A stretch of 64,000 nucleotides of DNA from Salana multivorans (GCF_003751805.1 NZ_RKHQ01000001.1:1488001-1552000), one strand, 5' to 3'. Shown: positions 51,083-59,776, numbered from the stretch's first letter. Numbers and translations: made by a program. The notes: a model not told the origin generated them from the letters alone.

Positions 51083-52458
51083 GCGACCGATCGCCCGGGC
51101 TCGATCCGGGGGTGCGCGACGCCGCGGGGTCGGCGAGCAACGAGGCCGAGTTCGACGCCGCTCGCGGGGTCATCCCCGGCGGCGTGAACTCGCCGGTCCG
51201 CGCCTACGCGTCGGTCGGCGGGACGCCGCGGTTCGTCGCGAGCGCGTCGGGGGCCCGGGTGACGGACGTGGCTGGGCGGGACTACGTCGACCTCGTCGGG
51301 TCGTGGGGACCGGCGCTGCTCGGGCACGCGCACCCGGAGGTCGTGGCGGCCGTCCAGGCGGCGGCCGCGCGCGGGCTGTCCTTCGGGGCGCCGACCCACG
51401 GTGAGACGGAGCTCGCGGCCCTCGTGCTCGCGCGGCTGGCGGAGCACGCGCGACCCGTGGCCGAGCGCGTCCGGCTGGTCTCGACGGGCACCGAGGCGAC
51501 GATGACGGCGATCCGGCTCGCCCGCGCCGCGACGGGCCGCGACCTGGTGGTGAAGTTCGCCGGCCACTACCACGGCCACTCCGACGGGTTGCTGGCCGAG
51601 GCCGGGTCGGGACTGGCGACGCAGGCGCTCCCGGCGTCGTCGGGCGTGCCCGCGGCGATCGCGGCCCAGACGATCGTGCTGCCCTACAACGACCTGGCGG
51701 CGCTCGGCGCGGCGTTCGACGCGCACCCCGGCCGGATCGCGGCCGTCATCACGGAGGCGGCCGGGGCCAACGCTGGCGTCCTCGCGCCCGAGCCCGGGTT
51801 CAACGCCGCGCTCGCGCGTCTCGCGGGTGCCGAGGGCGCGCTCGTCGTGCTCGACGAGGTGCTCACCGGCTTCCGGGTCGGACCCGCCGGGTGGTGGGGG
51901 CTCGAGACCGCCGCGGGGGCGGCGTGGGAGCCCGACCTCCTCACGTTCGGCAAGGTGATCGGCGGGGGGATGCCGCTGGCGGCGCTGGCCGGCCGGGCGA
52001 GCCTGATGGAGCTGCTCGCCCCGCTCGGGCCGGTGTACCAGGCCGGCACGCTCAGCGGTAACCCGCTGGCCGTCGCGGCCGGGCTGGCGACGCTGCGGCT
52101 CGCCGACGCCGAGGTGTACCGGCGGATCGACGCGGCGGCCGGGGTGGTGGCCGACGCCGTCGAGGAGACGTTCGCGACCGTCGGGCAGCCGGTGACCGTC
52201 TCCCGGGCCGGGAGCCTGTTCTCGCTCGCGTTCCGCTCGGGTGCCGTGCGCGACTACGACGACGCCCGGGACCAGGAGTCCTGGCGCTACGCGCCGTTCT
52301 TCGCCTCGATGCTCGCCGACGGGGTGTCGCTGCCGCCGAGCGTGTTCGAGGCGTGGTTCCTGTCCGCCGCGCACGGCGAGGAGGACGTGGCTCGGGTGCT
52401 GGACGCGCTGCCGCGGGCGGCGCGGGCCGCCGCGGCAGCGCGTCCGGCCGACGGGTAG
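51070..52458 (+). CDS. hemL: Glutamate-1-semialdehyde 2,1-aminomutase
   Basis: This 462-residue PLP aminomutase turns glutamate-1-semialdehyde into 5-aminolevulinate. The N-terminal GGVNSPVRAYASVGG, the PLP-binding STGTEATMTAIRLAR, and the PLP lysine in TFGKVIGGGMPL are present. The ATG at 51070 lies inside the 3' end of hemB. It ends the operon; its TAG is inside the hairpin at 52453. It works directly after HemA, whose gene is divergent at the other end of the cluster. Confidence 0.97.
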   Translation: MAGLSDRSPGLDPGVRDAAGSASNEAEFDAARGVIPGGVNSPVRAYASVGGTPRFVASASGARVTDVAGRDYVDLVGSWGPALLGHAHPEVVAAVQAAAARGLSFGAPTHGETELAALVLARLAEHARPVAERVRLVSTGTEATMTAIRLARAATGRDLVVKFAGHYHGHSDGLLAEAGSGLATQALPASSGVPAAIAAQTIVLPYNDLAALGAAFDAHPGRIAAVITEAAGANAGVLAPEPGFNAALARLAGAEGALVVLDEVLTGFRVGPAGWWGLETAAGAAWEPDLLTFGKVIGGGMPLAALAGRASLMELLAPLGPVYQAGTLSGNPLAVAAGLATLRLADAEVYRRIDAAAGVVADAVEETFATVGQPVTVSRAGSLFSLAFRSGAVRDYDDARDQESWRYAPFFASMLADGVSLPPSVFEAWFLSAAHGEEDVARVLDALPRAARAAAAARPADG

Positions 52459-52479
52459 CCGCCGGCCCGCCGGCTACCC
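52453..52479. terminator. Short hairpin containing both convergent stop codons
   Basis: Nine-base arms, gggtagccg (52453-52461) and cggctaccc (52471-52479), carry the TAG stop of hemL in the left arm and the TAG stop of the MerR gene (minus strand) in the right arm. It can terminate both transcripts. Confidence 0.65.
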
Positions 52480-53325
52480 CTGCCGCGCCGCCCAGGCCCG
52501 CAGGGCGTCCCGCACGAACGCGGGGCCGTTCTCCACGGCGTGCACCGGGTCGCCGGTCCAGTTGGCCCGGAACCGCTCGTCGCCGACGTACATGTCGGCG
52601 AGGCCGAGGACGTACGCGGTCCTCTCCCCGGCGTCGCCGCTGCGCGCGGGCGTGCCCGGGACCGACGTCAGCCAGGCGACGTGCCGCTCCGCCAGCGCCT
52701 GGGCGGCCGCCCCGGCCGGGTCCTCGCCGGCCACGGCCGCCGCGACCCACGCGGCGTTGAGGTCGGCGACCTCGCGCTGCAGGTCGCGCTTCTCGTCGTC
52801 GGACCTGCCCTCCCACCAGGCGGTCGACGTCTCGTAGGCGTCGCGCCCCCAGCGGCGGGTGACCTCCTCCTCGTACTGCGTGTGGTCGAACCCGTCGAAC
52901 ATCTCACTCGTCATGGCGCTTCCTTCCTCGCGTGCCCGGATCGTCCGCCGGACGGCGGCGATCCTCCGGTCGAGCGCCGTGCGCTCGACCTCGAGCAGCT
53001 CCAGGTGGGCCGTGAGGGCCTCCGTCTCCGAGGTCGCCGGTGCGGGCCGCGCCGCGGTCCCGTCCCCCGGCGCCGGCCCGCCCCCCGCCGCCGTCGACCC
53101 GACGACGCGGCCGATCGTGGCCAGCGAGAGGCCGAGATCGCGCAGCAGGAGGATGCGCTGGAGCCGGACGAGGGCGTCGTCGTCGTAGTGACGGATGCCG
53201 CCGGCGGCGACGAACGACGGCGGCAGCAGCCCGATCGCGTCGTAGTGGCGCAGCGTCCGGCTGGTCACGCCGGTGCGGCGCACCACGTCCTGGATGCTCC
53301 AGCCGACCATGTCTCGACGGCTCAC
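52474..53325 (-). CDS. TipA-like MerR regulator with TipAS effector domain
   Basis: This 283-residue MerR-family activator has an N-terminal winged helix (SIQDVVRRTGVTSRTLRHYDAIGLL, here key residues V..RTGVTSRTLRHYD), an Arg/Ala-rich coiled-coil dimerisation helix, and a C-terminal TipAS-like domain from about residue 140 (MFDGFDHTQYEEEVTRRWG). TipAS domains bind thiopeptide or other multidrug ligands and turn on transcription. The start is GTG at 53325 with ggagg five bases upstream; the ATG at 53310 is less well placed. The operator is at 53369-53387, directly upstream. The ligand is unknown. Confidence 0.93.
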   Translation of the reverse strand: MSRRDMVGWSIQDVVRRTGVTSRTLRHYDAIGLLPPSFVAAGGIRHYDDDALVRLQRILLLRDLGLSLATIGRVVGSTAAGGGPAPGDGTAARPAPATSETEALTAHLELLEVERTALDRRIAAVRRTIRAREEGSAMTSEMFDGFDHTQYEEEVTRRWGRDAYETSTAWWEGRSDDEKRDLQREVADLNAAWVAAAVAGEDPAGAAAQALAERHVAWLTSVPGTPARSGDAGERTAYVLGLADMYVGDERFRANWTGDPVHAVENGPAFVRDALRAWAARQG

Positions 53326-53368
53326 GTGTCCTCCCGCCCCTCTGGTGTGCTCGGGACGTGACTCTGCC

Positions 53369-53387
53369 GCTTGACGTCACGTCAAGC
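53369..53387 (-). promoter_or_regulatory. MerR-type operator palindrome
   Basis: Perfect nine-base arms, gcttgacgt and acgtcaagc, surround one central base. MerR activators bind such TTGAC/GTCAA palindromes in an over-long promoter spacer. It lies 44 bases upstream of the MerR-gene GTG, so autoregulation is likely. Confidence 0.7.
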
Positions 53388-53392
53388 GCAAG

Positions 53393-54403
53393 TCAGCCGG
53401 TCGGCACCGTCGACTCCCGCAGGACGAGCGAGGACTCGACGTACTCGATGCCGGGTGTCCCGCGTCCGTCGATCGCGTCGAACAGCCGCTGCGCCGCGCG
53501 CCGGCCGACCGTCTCCAGGTGCATGTCGACGCTGGTGAGCGACGGCCGCGAGCCCGCGGCGAAGATCTCCCAGTTGTCGTGGCCGACGACCGACACCTCG
53601 CGCGGGACGGACACGCCCCCCTCGCGCAGCGCGTCCAGCACCCCGCGCGCGATCTGGTCGCTGCCGCACAGGACCGCGTCGAACCCGGGGTTGGACGCGA
53701 TGAGCAGCTCGACGGCCGCGCGCCCCCACGCCTCGGACCACGCGCCGAACAGCGGCGTCGTCCCCCAGGGCTCGAGCCCGGCGGCCGCGATCGCCGCCAG
53801 CGCGCCCTCGGCGCGGGCGTGTGCCGCCCCGTAGGTCGGGTCGCCCGTGACGATCGCGATCCGGGTCCGGCCGCAGGCGAGAAGGTGCTCGGCCGCGATC
53901 CGCCCGCCCGTCTCGTGATCGACGGTGACCGACATGTCGTCGGGCCCGGTCGAGGGCGCGTAGGCGTAGACGACCGGGACGCTCAGCTCGCCGAGGCTCG
54001 GCCGCGGGTCGTTGCGGGCACCGACGATGACGAGGCCGTCCACCCGTCGACCCTGCAGCGCCTCCAGGTGGTAGGCCTCGCGGAGCGAGTCGCCGCGGGC
54101 GTCGCACAGGAGCGCCGACATCTTCCCCAGCCCGGCGGCGTCCTCGACGCCGAGCAGGATCGGGATCGAGAAGCGGCCGTCGAGGTCGTGGGTGACCAGG
54201 CCGATGGTCCCGGTGCGCCCGGACAGGAGGCTGCGGGCGAGCGCGTTCGGCTGGAACGCCAGCTCCTTGGCCGCCTCGAGCACGCGCGCCCGGGTGGCCG
54301 CCGCGACCTGGTCGCGGTTGTTGAGCGCCTTCGAGGCCGTCGCGATCGAGACCCCCGCCAGCGCGGCGACGTCGGCCAGGGTGGCCGCTCGCTCTGTCGC
54401 CAT
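53393..54403 (-). CDS. LacI-family regulator of beta-arabinoside operon
   Basis: This 336-residue LacI repressor has a complete headpiece (TLADVAALAGVSIATASKALN, residues about 8-28, with key residues VA..AGVS..T.S..L) and hinge (NALARSLLSGRT), then a sugar-binding core with DGLVIVGARN. The ATG at 54403 follows tcggagggcg. It is divergent from the binding-protein/permease/GH127 operon and is inferred to repress it at 54553-54564; a gaaagcgtttc site at 54419-54429 would let it control itself. The ligand is inferred to be an L-arabinose-containing sugar. Confidence 0.94.
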   Translation of the reverse strand: MATERAATLADVAALAGVSIATASKALNNRDQVAAATRARVLEAAKELAFQPNALARSLLSGRTGTIGLVTHDLDGRFSIPILLGVEDAAGLGKMSALLCDARGDSLREAYHLEALQGRRVDGLVIVGARNDPRPSLGELSVPVVYAYAPSTGPDDMSVTVDHETGGRIAAEHLLACGRTRIAIVTGDPTYGAAHARAEGALAAIAAAGLEPWGTTPLFGAWSEAWGRAAVELLIASNPGFDAVLCGSDQIARGVLDALREGGVSVPREVSVVGHDNWEIFAAGSRPSLTSVDMHLETVGRRAAQRLFDAIDGRGTPGIEYVESSLVLRESTVPTG

Positions 54404-54418
54404 GTCGCCCTCCGCTCC

Positions 54419-54429
54419 GAAAGCGTTTC
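54419..54429 (-). promoter_or_regulatory. LacI-type operator near lacI-family gene
   Basis: The sequence gaaagcgtttc is a LacI/CcpA-like palindrome (GAAA-GCG-TTTC), 16 bases upstream of the regulator ATG. A related site is on the other side of the divergent region. Confidence 0.55.
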
Positions 54430-54519
54430 AGTCGTGACGCGACTATAGGCGACCCGCGGCCCGGCCCGTGCGCCGATACTCGGAGCGCAAGACCTTCATA
54501 ACGGTTCGGTCACGGTGTC

Positions 54520-54564
54520 TTGACGCTCTCTCGTCCCGTCAGTACCGTGACCGAAAACCGTTTC
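54520..54564 (+). promoter_or_regulatory. Sigma70 promoter and LacI operator of arabinoside operon
   Basis: TTGACG (54520-54525) and TACCGT (54543-54548) are separated by exactly 17 bases. The palindrome GAAA-accg-TTTC (54553-54564) covers the expected start of transcription. A perfect 12-base inverted repeat (54505-54516 and 54544-54555) brackets the promoter. The first gene starts at 54633 with a normal aaggagagg ribosome site. Confidence 0.8.
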
Positions 54565-54632
54565 TGTAGTTTCGCAGACGGTCACCGCCGCAGTCGCGGT
54601 GCGTGCTTCGATGGAGAAGGCAAGGAGAGGCC

Positions 54633-55976
54633 ATGGGCAAGTCCCATCTCAAGGTGATGCGTGCGGGGGCCGCCGTCCTCGGGGTCGCGCTGGTGCTGAC
54701 CGCGTGCTCGGGCGGCAACGGTGGCGACGACGCGACGGGCGGGTCGGGGAGCACCGACGGCACGTCGACCGACGGCGGCGGCGCCGCGGCCTCGGGCGAG
54801 GGCGTCGACGACGGCACCCAGCTCACCATGTGGACCCGCGCGCCGCTCGAGCGGCAGGCGAAGCTGCTGGTCGAGGCGTACAACGCCTCGCACGAGAACC
54901 AGGTGAAGCTCGAGATCATCCCGAACGACGACATGGAGGGCAAGGTCGGGGCCGCGGCTCAGAACAACGACCTGCCCGACCTGCTCGCGGGCGACGTCGT
55001 GCGGCTCCCGTACTGGGTCGAGAACGGGCTCTTCACGGACCTGACCAGCCAGATCTCGGGCCTGGAGAACCTCGACGACATCGCGGTCGGCCACATCGAC
55101 GCCGGCAGGACCGTCGACGGGGAGCTCCACACGCTCCCGTTCGTCACGGACGTCTCCGTCATGGTCTGGAACAAGGACCTCTACGAGGCCGCCGGGCTCG
55201 ACCCGGAGAAGGGCCCGACGACCGTCCAGGAGTTCGTCGACCAGGCCAAGGCCGTCAACGAGAAGGGCGGCGACGGCGTCTCCGGCACCTACGTCGGCGG
55301 CAACTGCGGCGGCTGCCTCGTCTTCACGTGGTTCCCGATGATCTGGGCCTCCGGCGAGGAGGTGCTCTCCGACGACGGCCGCGAGTCGCTGCTCGCGAGC
55401 GACGCCGCCAAGGACGTCTACGCCGCGTACCGCGAGCTCAACGACGCTGGCGCGCTCGCTCCGGGGTCCAAGGAGGAGACCGGCGCGACGTGGACCGGCC
55501 CGTTCTCCGAGGGCAAGGTCGGCGTGATGCAGTACCCGAACACCGCGGTGTGGGCGGCCATCGAGGCCGGCATCGACGTCGGTGTGACGGCGATCCCCGG
55601 CGTCGACGGGAACGGCTCGACGTTCCTCGGCGGTGACGCCATGGGCGTCTCGCGCGACTCCGAGCACGTGGACCAGGCGTGGAACTTCCTCGCCTGGCTC
55701 GTCTCCCCGGACGCGCAGCTCGACGTGCTCGCCAAGAACGGCGAGGTCCCGGCGCTCAAGAGCCTGCTCGACAACGAGTACGCCGCCGCCGAGCCGATCG
55801 CCCTCGCGATCAACTCCGTCGTCGCGAACGGCCGCACGCCGGTCGCCGCGAACTTCTCCGAGGCGTTCAACGCGTCCGGGAGCCCGTGGGTGACGCTCGT
55901 GCGCAACGCCGTGTTCGAGGGCACCGACTCCGTCGACGCCGACAACGACGCCATCACGTCGGTCCTCGACCAGTAG
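54633..55976 (+). CDS. Lipoprotein sugar-binding protein of ABC importer
   Basis: This 447-residue family 1 solute-binding protein has a lipoprotein signal peptide (MGKSHLKVMRAG, hydrophobic core, lipobox LTAC near residue 25) and a Gly/Asp/Ser linker. The binding domain begins QLTMWTRAPLERQ. The ATG at 54633 follows aaggagagg; the ATG at 54603 would hide the signal peptide. It delivers substrate to the permeases encoded next. The GH127 enzyme in the operon suggests L-arabino-oligosaccharides; the ligand itself is not shown by sequence. Confidence 0.93.
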   Translation: MGKSHLKVMRAGAAVLGVALVLTACSGGNGGDDATGGSGSTDGTSTDGGGAAASGEGVDDGTQLTMWTRAPLERQAKLLVEAYNASHENQVKLEIIPNDDMEGKVGAAAQNNDLPDLLAGDVVRLPYWVENGLFTDLTSQISGLENLDDIAVGHIDAGRTVDGELHTLPFVTDVSVMVWNKDLYEAAGLDPEKGPTTVQEFVDQAKAVNEKGGDGVSGTYVGGNCGGCLVFTWFPMIWASGEEVLSDDGRESLLASDAAKDVYAAYRELNDAGALAPGSKEETGATWTGPFSEGKVGVMQYPNTAVWAAIEAGIDVGVTAIPGVDGNGSTFLGGDAMGVSRDSEHVDQAWNFLAWLVSPDAQLDVLAKNGEVPALKSLLDNEYAAAEPIALAINSVVANGRTPVAANFSEAFNASGSPWVTLVRNAVFEGTDSVDADNDAITSVLDQ

Positions 55977-56037
55977 GCCATCGCCGTCGGGCCGCCGGTC
56001 GCCGGCGGCCCGACGGCTCCGACCCGAGGAGGACGAG

Positions 56038-56964
56038 ATGGTGGCAACACTGCCCGACATCCAGGTGGCGACGGCCTCGGCCCGTCGTCGCCGACGCGCC
56101 AGGTCGCTCACCGGCTGGCTCTACGCCGCGCCGACGGCCGTGCTGGTGCTCACGCTGTTCATCGTGCCGATCGTGCTCGTCGTCGTCATGTCCGGCTCCG
56201 ACTGGAGCCTGCTGGGCGGCAACCAGGGCGCCAACTTCCCGGCCAACTTCGCCGCCGTCGTCGAGCACCGCCTGTTCTGGCCGTCGATCAGCTTCACGGT
56301 GCTCTACACCGTGATCGCGACGGTCCTGCTGATCGGGCTCGGCCTGGGGCTCGCGATGCTCGTCCAGGTCAGCTCGCGGTGGAACGGCTTCCTGCGGACC
56401 GCGTTCCTCCTGCCGACGGCGCTCGGCCTGGCGAGCGCCTCGCTCCTGTTCTACGCGCTGTACTCCCCGCAGGTCGGGCCGGTGTCGCAGTGGCTGGAAC
56501 GGCTCGGGATCACCGAGGGCCTGGTGAGCGTGCTCGGGACGCCGGCCGGCGCGCTCTGGGGAACGGTGTTCCTCATCGTCTGGCGCTTCTCCGGCTTCTA
56601 CATGCTGCTGCTGCTCGTCGGTCTCCAGGGCATCCCCGGCGACATCTACGAGGCGGCGACGCTCGACGGGGCCAAGCGGTGGCAGACGTTCCGGACCATC
56701 ACGCTGCCGCTGCTGCGCCCCTCGCTCGCGCTCTCGACGATCATGTGCGTCACCGGCTCGCTGCTCGCCTTCGACCAGTTCTACATCCTGACCAAGGGCG
56801 GCCCGGACTCCTCGACCATGACGATCGTCCAGCTCATCTACAACCTGGCGTTCGAGTCCAAGCGCGACCTGGGCATGGCGGCCGCGCTGTCCGTCATCAC
56901 GCTCCTCGCGCTCGTCGTCGTCAACGTGTTCCAGCTGCGCGCCATGCGCTCGACGGACGACTGA
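56038..56964 (+). CDS. ABC sugar importer permease, MalF type
   Basis: This 308-residue permease has about six membrane helices, the first at residues about 28-48. The EAA loop (IPGDIYEAATLDGAKRWQTF, about residue 200) is intact. The ATG at 56038 follows gaggagga. It pairs with the MalG-type permease 13 bases downstream. No ATPase is encoded in the operon, so a shared MsiK-like ATPase is needed. Confidence 0.94.
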   Translation: MVATLPDIQVATASARRRRRARSLTGWLYAAPTAVLVLTLFIVPIVLVVVMSGSDWSLLGGNQGANFPANFAAVVEHRLFWPSISFTVLYTVIATVLLIGLGLGLAMLVQVSSRWNGFLRTAFLLPTALGLASASLLFYALYSPQVGPVSQWLERLGITEGLVSVLGTPAGALWGTVFLIVWRFSGFYMLLLLVGLQGIPGDIYEAATLDGAKRWQTFRTITLPLLRPSLALSTIMCVTGSLLAFDQFYILTKGGPDSSTMTIVQLIYNLAFESKRDLGMAAALSVITLLALVVVNVFQLRAMRSTDD

Positions 56965-56977
56965 GAGGACCGCCGAC

Positions 56978-57796
56978 ATGAGAACTCCGAGCTGGCTCCG
57001 CATGCCGCGCTACGTCCTGACGGGCGCCCTCGCCATCGTCTTCCTCTACCCGCTCCTGTGGACGACGGTCGGGTCGGTGTCGCCGCTGCCCGGGTCGGCG
57101 CAGGTCGACGGGTACGGCCTCGGCAACTACGTCGCGCTGGCCCAGCACGGGAACGGGCTGCCCCACTACCTGTGGAACTCGGCCGCGATCTCGGGGGTCG
57201 CGGTCGTCGTGACGCTCGTCGTCGCCACCCTCGGCGGCTACGCGTTCGCGCGGTTCAGCTTCCCGGGCAAGAACGTGCTCTTCCTGCTGACGCTCTCGAT
57301 CCTCATGGTCCCGTACGCGACGCTGCTCATCCCGCTCACGATCTGGCTCAAGGCCCTCGGCCTGAACAACACGCTCGTCGGGGTCGGGCTCGTCCTCGCG
57401 GTCTTCCAGCTCCCCTTCGCGACGTTCATGATGCGGATCTCGTTCGAGGCCGTGCCGAAGGAGATGGAGGAGGCGGCGCTCATGGACGGCTGCGGTGCCT
57501 TCGGGGCGCTGCGCCGGGTCCTGCTCCACGCCGTCAAGCCGGGCCTCATCACGATCGGGCTGTTCGCGTTCCTCGCCGCGTGGAACGACTTCATGGTCCC
57601 GCTCTTCCTCGTCGGCGGCGACAGCGCCCCGCTGCCGCTCGCCCTCGTCAACATGCGCCAGCAGGTGATGGGCGTCATCGACTACGGCTCGACCCAGGCC
57701 GGCGTCGTCGTCCTGACCGTCCCCTGCGTCCTCCTGTTCCTGCTGCTGCAGCGGCACTACGTCAACGGATTCATGTCCGGGGCTCTGAAGGGCTGA
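56978..57796 (+). CDS. ABC sugar importer permease, MalG type
   Basis: This 272-residue permease has six membrane helices. The EAA loop (VPKEMEEAALMDGCGAFGAL, about residue 163) and the C-terminus NGFMSGALKG are typical of the MalG/CUT1 group. The ATG at 56978 is 13 bases after the preceding stop, with agaggacc upstream. It completes the membrane part of the importer. Its stop is three bases before the GH127 gene. Confidence 0.94.
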   Translation: MRTPSWLRMPRYVLTGALAIVFLYPLLWTTVGSVSPLPGSAQVDGYGLGNYVALAQHGNGLPHYLWNSAAISGVAVVVTLVVATLGGYAFARFSFPGKNVLFLLTLSILMVPYATLLIPLTIWLKALGLNNTLVGVGLVLAVFQLPFATFMMRISFEAVPKEMEEAALMDGCGAFGALRRVLLHAVKPGLITIGLFAFLAAWNDFMVPLFLVGGDSAPLPLALVNMRQQVMGVIDYGSTQAGVVVLTVPCVLLFLLLQRHYVNGFMSGALKG

Positions 57797-57799
57797 ACG

Positions 57800-59776
57800 A
57801 TGTCGATCTCCGAAACCTCCGCACCGACGACGCCGGAGGCGACGCCCGTCGCGCCGACGACACCCGCGACACCCGCCGCACCCGCCCCGCCGGCCGCCCC
57901 CGTCGCCCCCGGCCGCGGCGCCCTGCGCCCGCTCGGCCTCGGCGACGTCCGCCTCACCGGCGGCTTCTGGGGCGGCTGGCAGGAGGTGAACGCGACCGGG
58001 ATCATCCCGCACGCCGACGCCTGGGAGGAGCGCGTCGGCTGGGTCGACAACTTCCGTCGCGCGCTCGACGGCACGCTCGTCGGTCACCGCACCGGCCGCG
58101 AGTTCTCCGACTCCGACGTCTACAAGCTGCTCGAGGCGATGGCCTGGGAGCACGGCCGCACGGGTGACGCCGCGCTGGACGCGCGCATCCGCGAGGTCGC
58201 CACGCTCGTCGCCCGGGTGCAGGAGCCGGACGGGTACCTCAGCACGAGGTTCGGCCGCCCGGGCCAGGGCGAGCGGTACTCCGACCTGGAGTGGGGGCAC
58301 GAGCTGTACTGCTACGGCCACCTCGTCCAGGCGGCCGTCGCCCGCCTGCGCACCGGGGTGCACGACGAGCTCGTCGACGTCGCGCTGCGTGCCGCCGACC
58401 ACGTCTGCGCCGAGTTCGGACCGGGCGGTCCGCGCGACGGCGTGTGCGGTCACCCGGAGATCGAGCCGGCGCTCGTCGAGCTCTACCGGGTCACGGGGGA
58501 GCCGCGCTACCTCGAGACGGCCCGCGCCTTCGTCGAGCGCCGCGGGCACCGGACGCTGGCCGACATCGAGTTCGGGCGCGCCTACTTCCAGGACGACGTG
58601 CCGGTCCGTGAGGCGTCCGACCTGCGCGGCCACGCCGTCCGGGCGCTCTACCTGTCGGCCGGGGCGCTCGACGTCGCCGTCGAGACCGGTGACGAGGAGC
58701 TGTTCGACGTCGTGCGCGAGCAGTACCGCCGCGCGCTCGCGCGTCGCACCTACCTCACCGGCGGGATGGGGTCGCACCACCAGGACGAGGCGTTCGGGGA
58801 GGACTTCGAGCTGCCGCCGGACCGGGCGTACGCGGAGACCTGCGCGTCGGTCGCCTCGATCATGGTGGCGTGGCGGCTGCTGCTGGCGACGGGCGACGCC
58901 GCCTGGGGCGACGTCGTCGAGCGCGCGCTGCACAACGTCGTCGTGACGTCCCCGGCGGCCGACGGTCGCTCGTTCTTCTACACGAACCCGCTGCAGATGC
59001 GCGTCGAGGGGGCGCCGGTCGACCCGGACGAGCTCAGTCCCCGGGCGCACGCGCAGCTGCGGGCGCCGTGGTTCGAGGTCTCGTGCTGCCCGACGAACGT
59101 GGCGCGGACGCTGGCCCAGCTCGCGACCTACGTCGCGACGGCGAGCGACGACGGCATCCAGCTCCACCAGCTCGCGCCCGCGACGATCGACGTCGAGCTG
59201 CCCGACGCGGGGCGCCTCCGGCTCGAGGTGGTGACCGGCTACCCGTACGCCGGTGAGGTCGAGGTGCGGGTGCTGGAGAGCCTCGACGCGCCGTGGGAGC
59301 TCGCGATCCGGGTGCCGGCGTGGGCGGTCGGGGCGGCGACGCTCGACGGCGAGCCCGTCCCGGGGGACGGTCGTGTCGCGCGGGTGCGGCGGACGTTCCG
59401 GTCCGGTGAGACGGTCCGGCTGGCGCTGCCGATGGCGCCGCGGGTGGTCGGCGCCGATCCGCGCGTCGACGCGGTGCGCGGCTGCGTGGCCGTCGAGCGC
59501 GGCCCGTTCGTGCTGGCCGCCGAGTCCGTCGACCTGGACGGTGCCGACGTCGGCCTGCTGCGCGTCGACCCCGCGACCGTCCGGGCGGGCGAGGAGCCGG
59601 GAACGGCGCTCGTCGACGGCGTGCTGCTGGACCCGGAGGACGCGGCGTGGCCGTACGGGCCGGGAGCACCGACCGAGCAGGAGGGCGGACGCCGGGTCAC
59701 GGTCGTGCTGCGCCCCTGCTTCGGCTGGGGCGAACGCGGTCCGGCGACGATGCGGGTGTGGCTCCCGACGCGCTGA
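57800..59776 (+). CDS. GH127 beta-L-arabinofuranosidase
   Basis: This 658-residue protein of the GH127 (former DUF1680) family releases L-arabinofuranose from beta-1,2-linked arabino-oligosaccharides, as found on plant extensins. The N-terminal 40 residues are Pro/Ala-rich. The family opening VRLTGGFWGGWQ, the EPDGYLSTRF segment, the ETCASVASIM motif and SCCPTNVARTLAQL are present. These supply the Glu and three Cys that hold Zn in HypBA1, one Cys being the nucleophile. No signal peptide is visible, which fits cytosolic action after uptake. The ATG at 57800 is close behind the permease stop. Confidence 0.93.
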   Translation: MSISETSAPTTPEATPVAPTTPATPAAPAPPAAPVAPGRGALRPLGLGDVRLTGGFWGGWQEVNATGIIPHADAWEERVGWVDNFRRALDGTLVGHRTGREFSDSDVYKLLEAMAWEHGRTGDAALDARIREVATLVARVQEPDGYLSTRFGRPGQGERYSDLEWGHELYCYGHLVQAAVARLRTGVHDELVDVALRAADHVCAEFGPGGPRDGVCGHPEIEPALVELYRVTGEPRYLETARAFVERRGHRTLADIEFGRAYFQDDVPVREASDLRGHAVRALYLSAGALDVAVETGDEELFDVVREQYRRALARRTYLTGGMGSHHQDEAFGEDFELPPDRAYAETCASVASIMVAWRLLLATGDAAWGDVVERALHNVVVTSPAADGRSFFYTNPLQMRVEGAPVDPDELSPRAHAQLRAPWFEVSCCPTNVARTLAQLATYVATASDDGIQLHQLAPATIDVELPDAGRLRLEVVTGYPYAGEVEVRVLESLDAPWELAIRVPAWAVGAATLDGEPVPGDGRVARVRRTFRSGETVRLALPMAPRVVGADPRVDAVRGCVAVERGPFVLAAESVDLDGADVGLLRVDPATVRAGEEPGTALVDGVLLDPEDAAWPYGPGAPTEQEGGRRVTVVLRPCFGWGERGPATMRVWLPTR

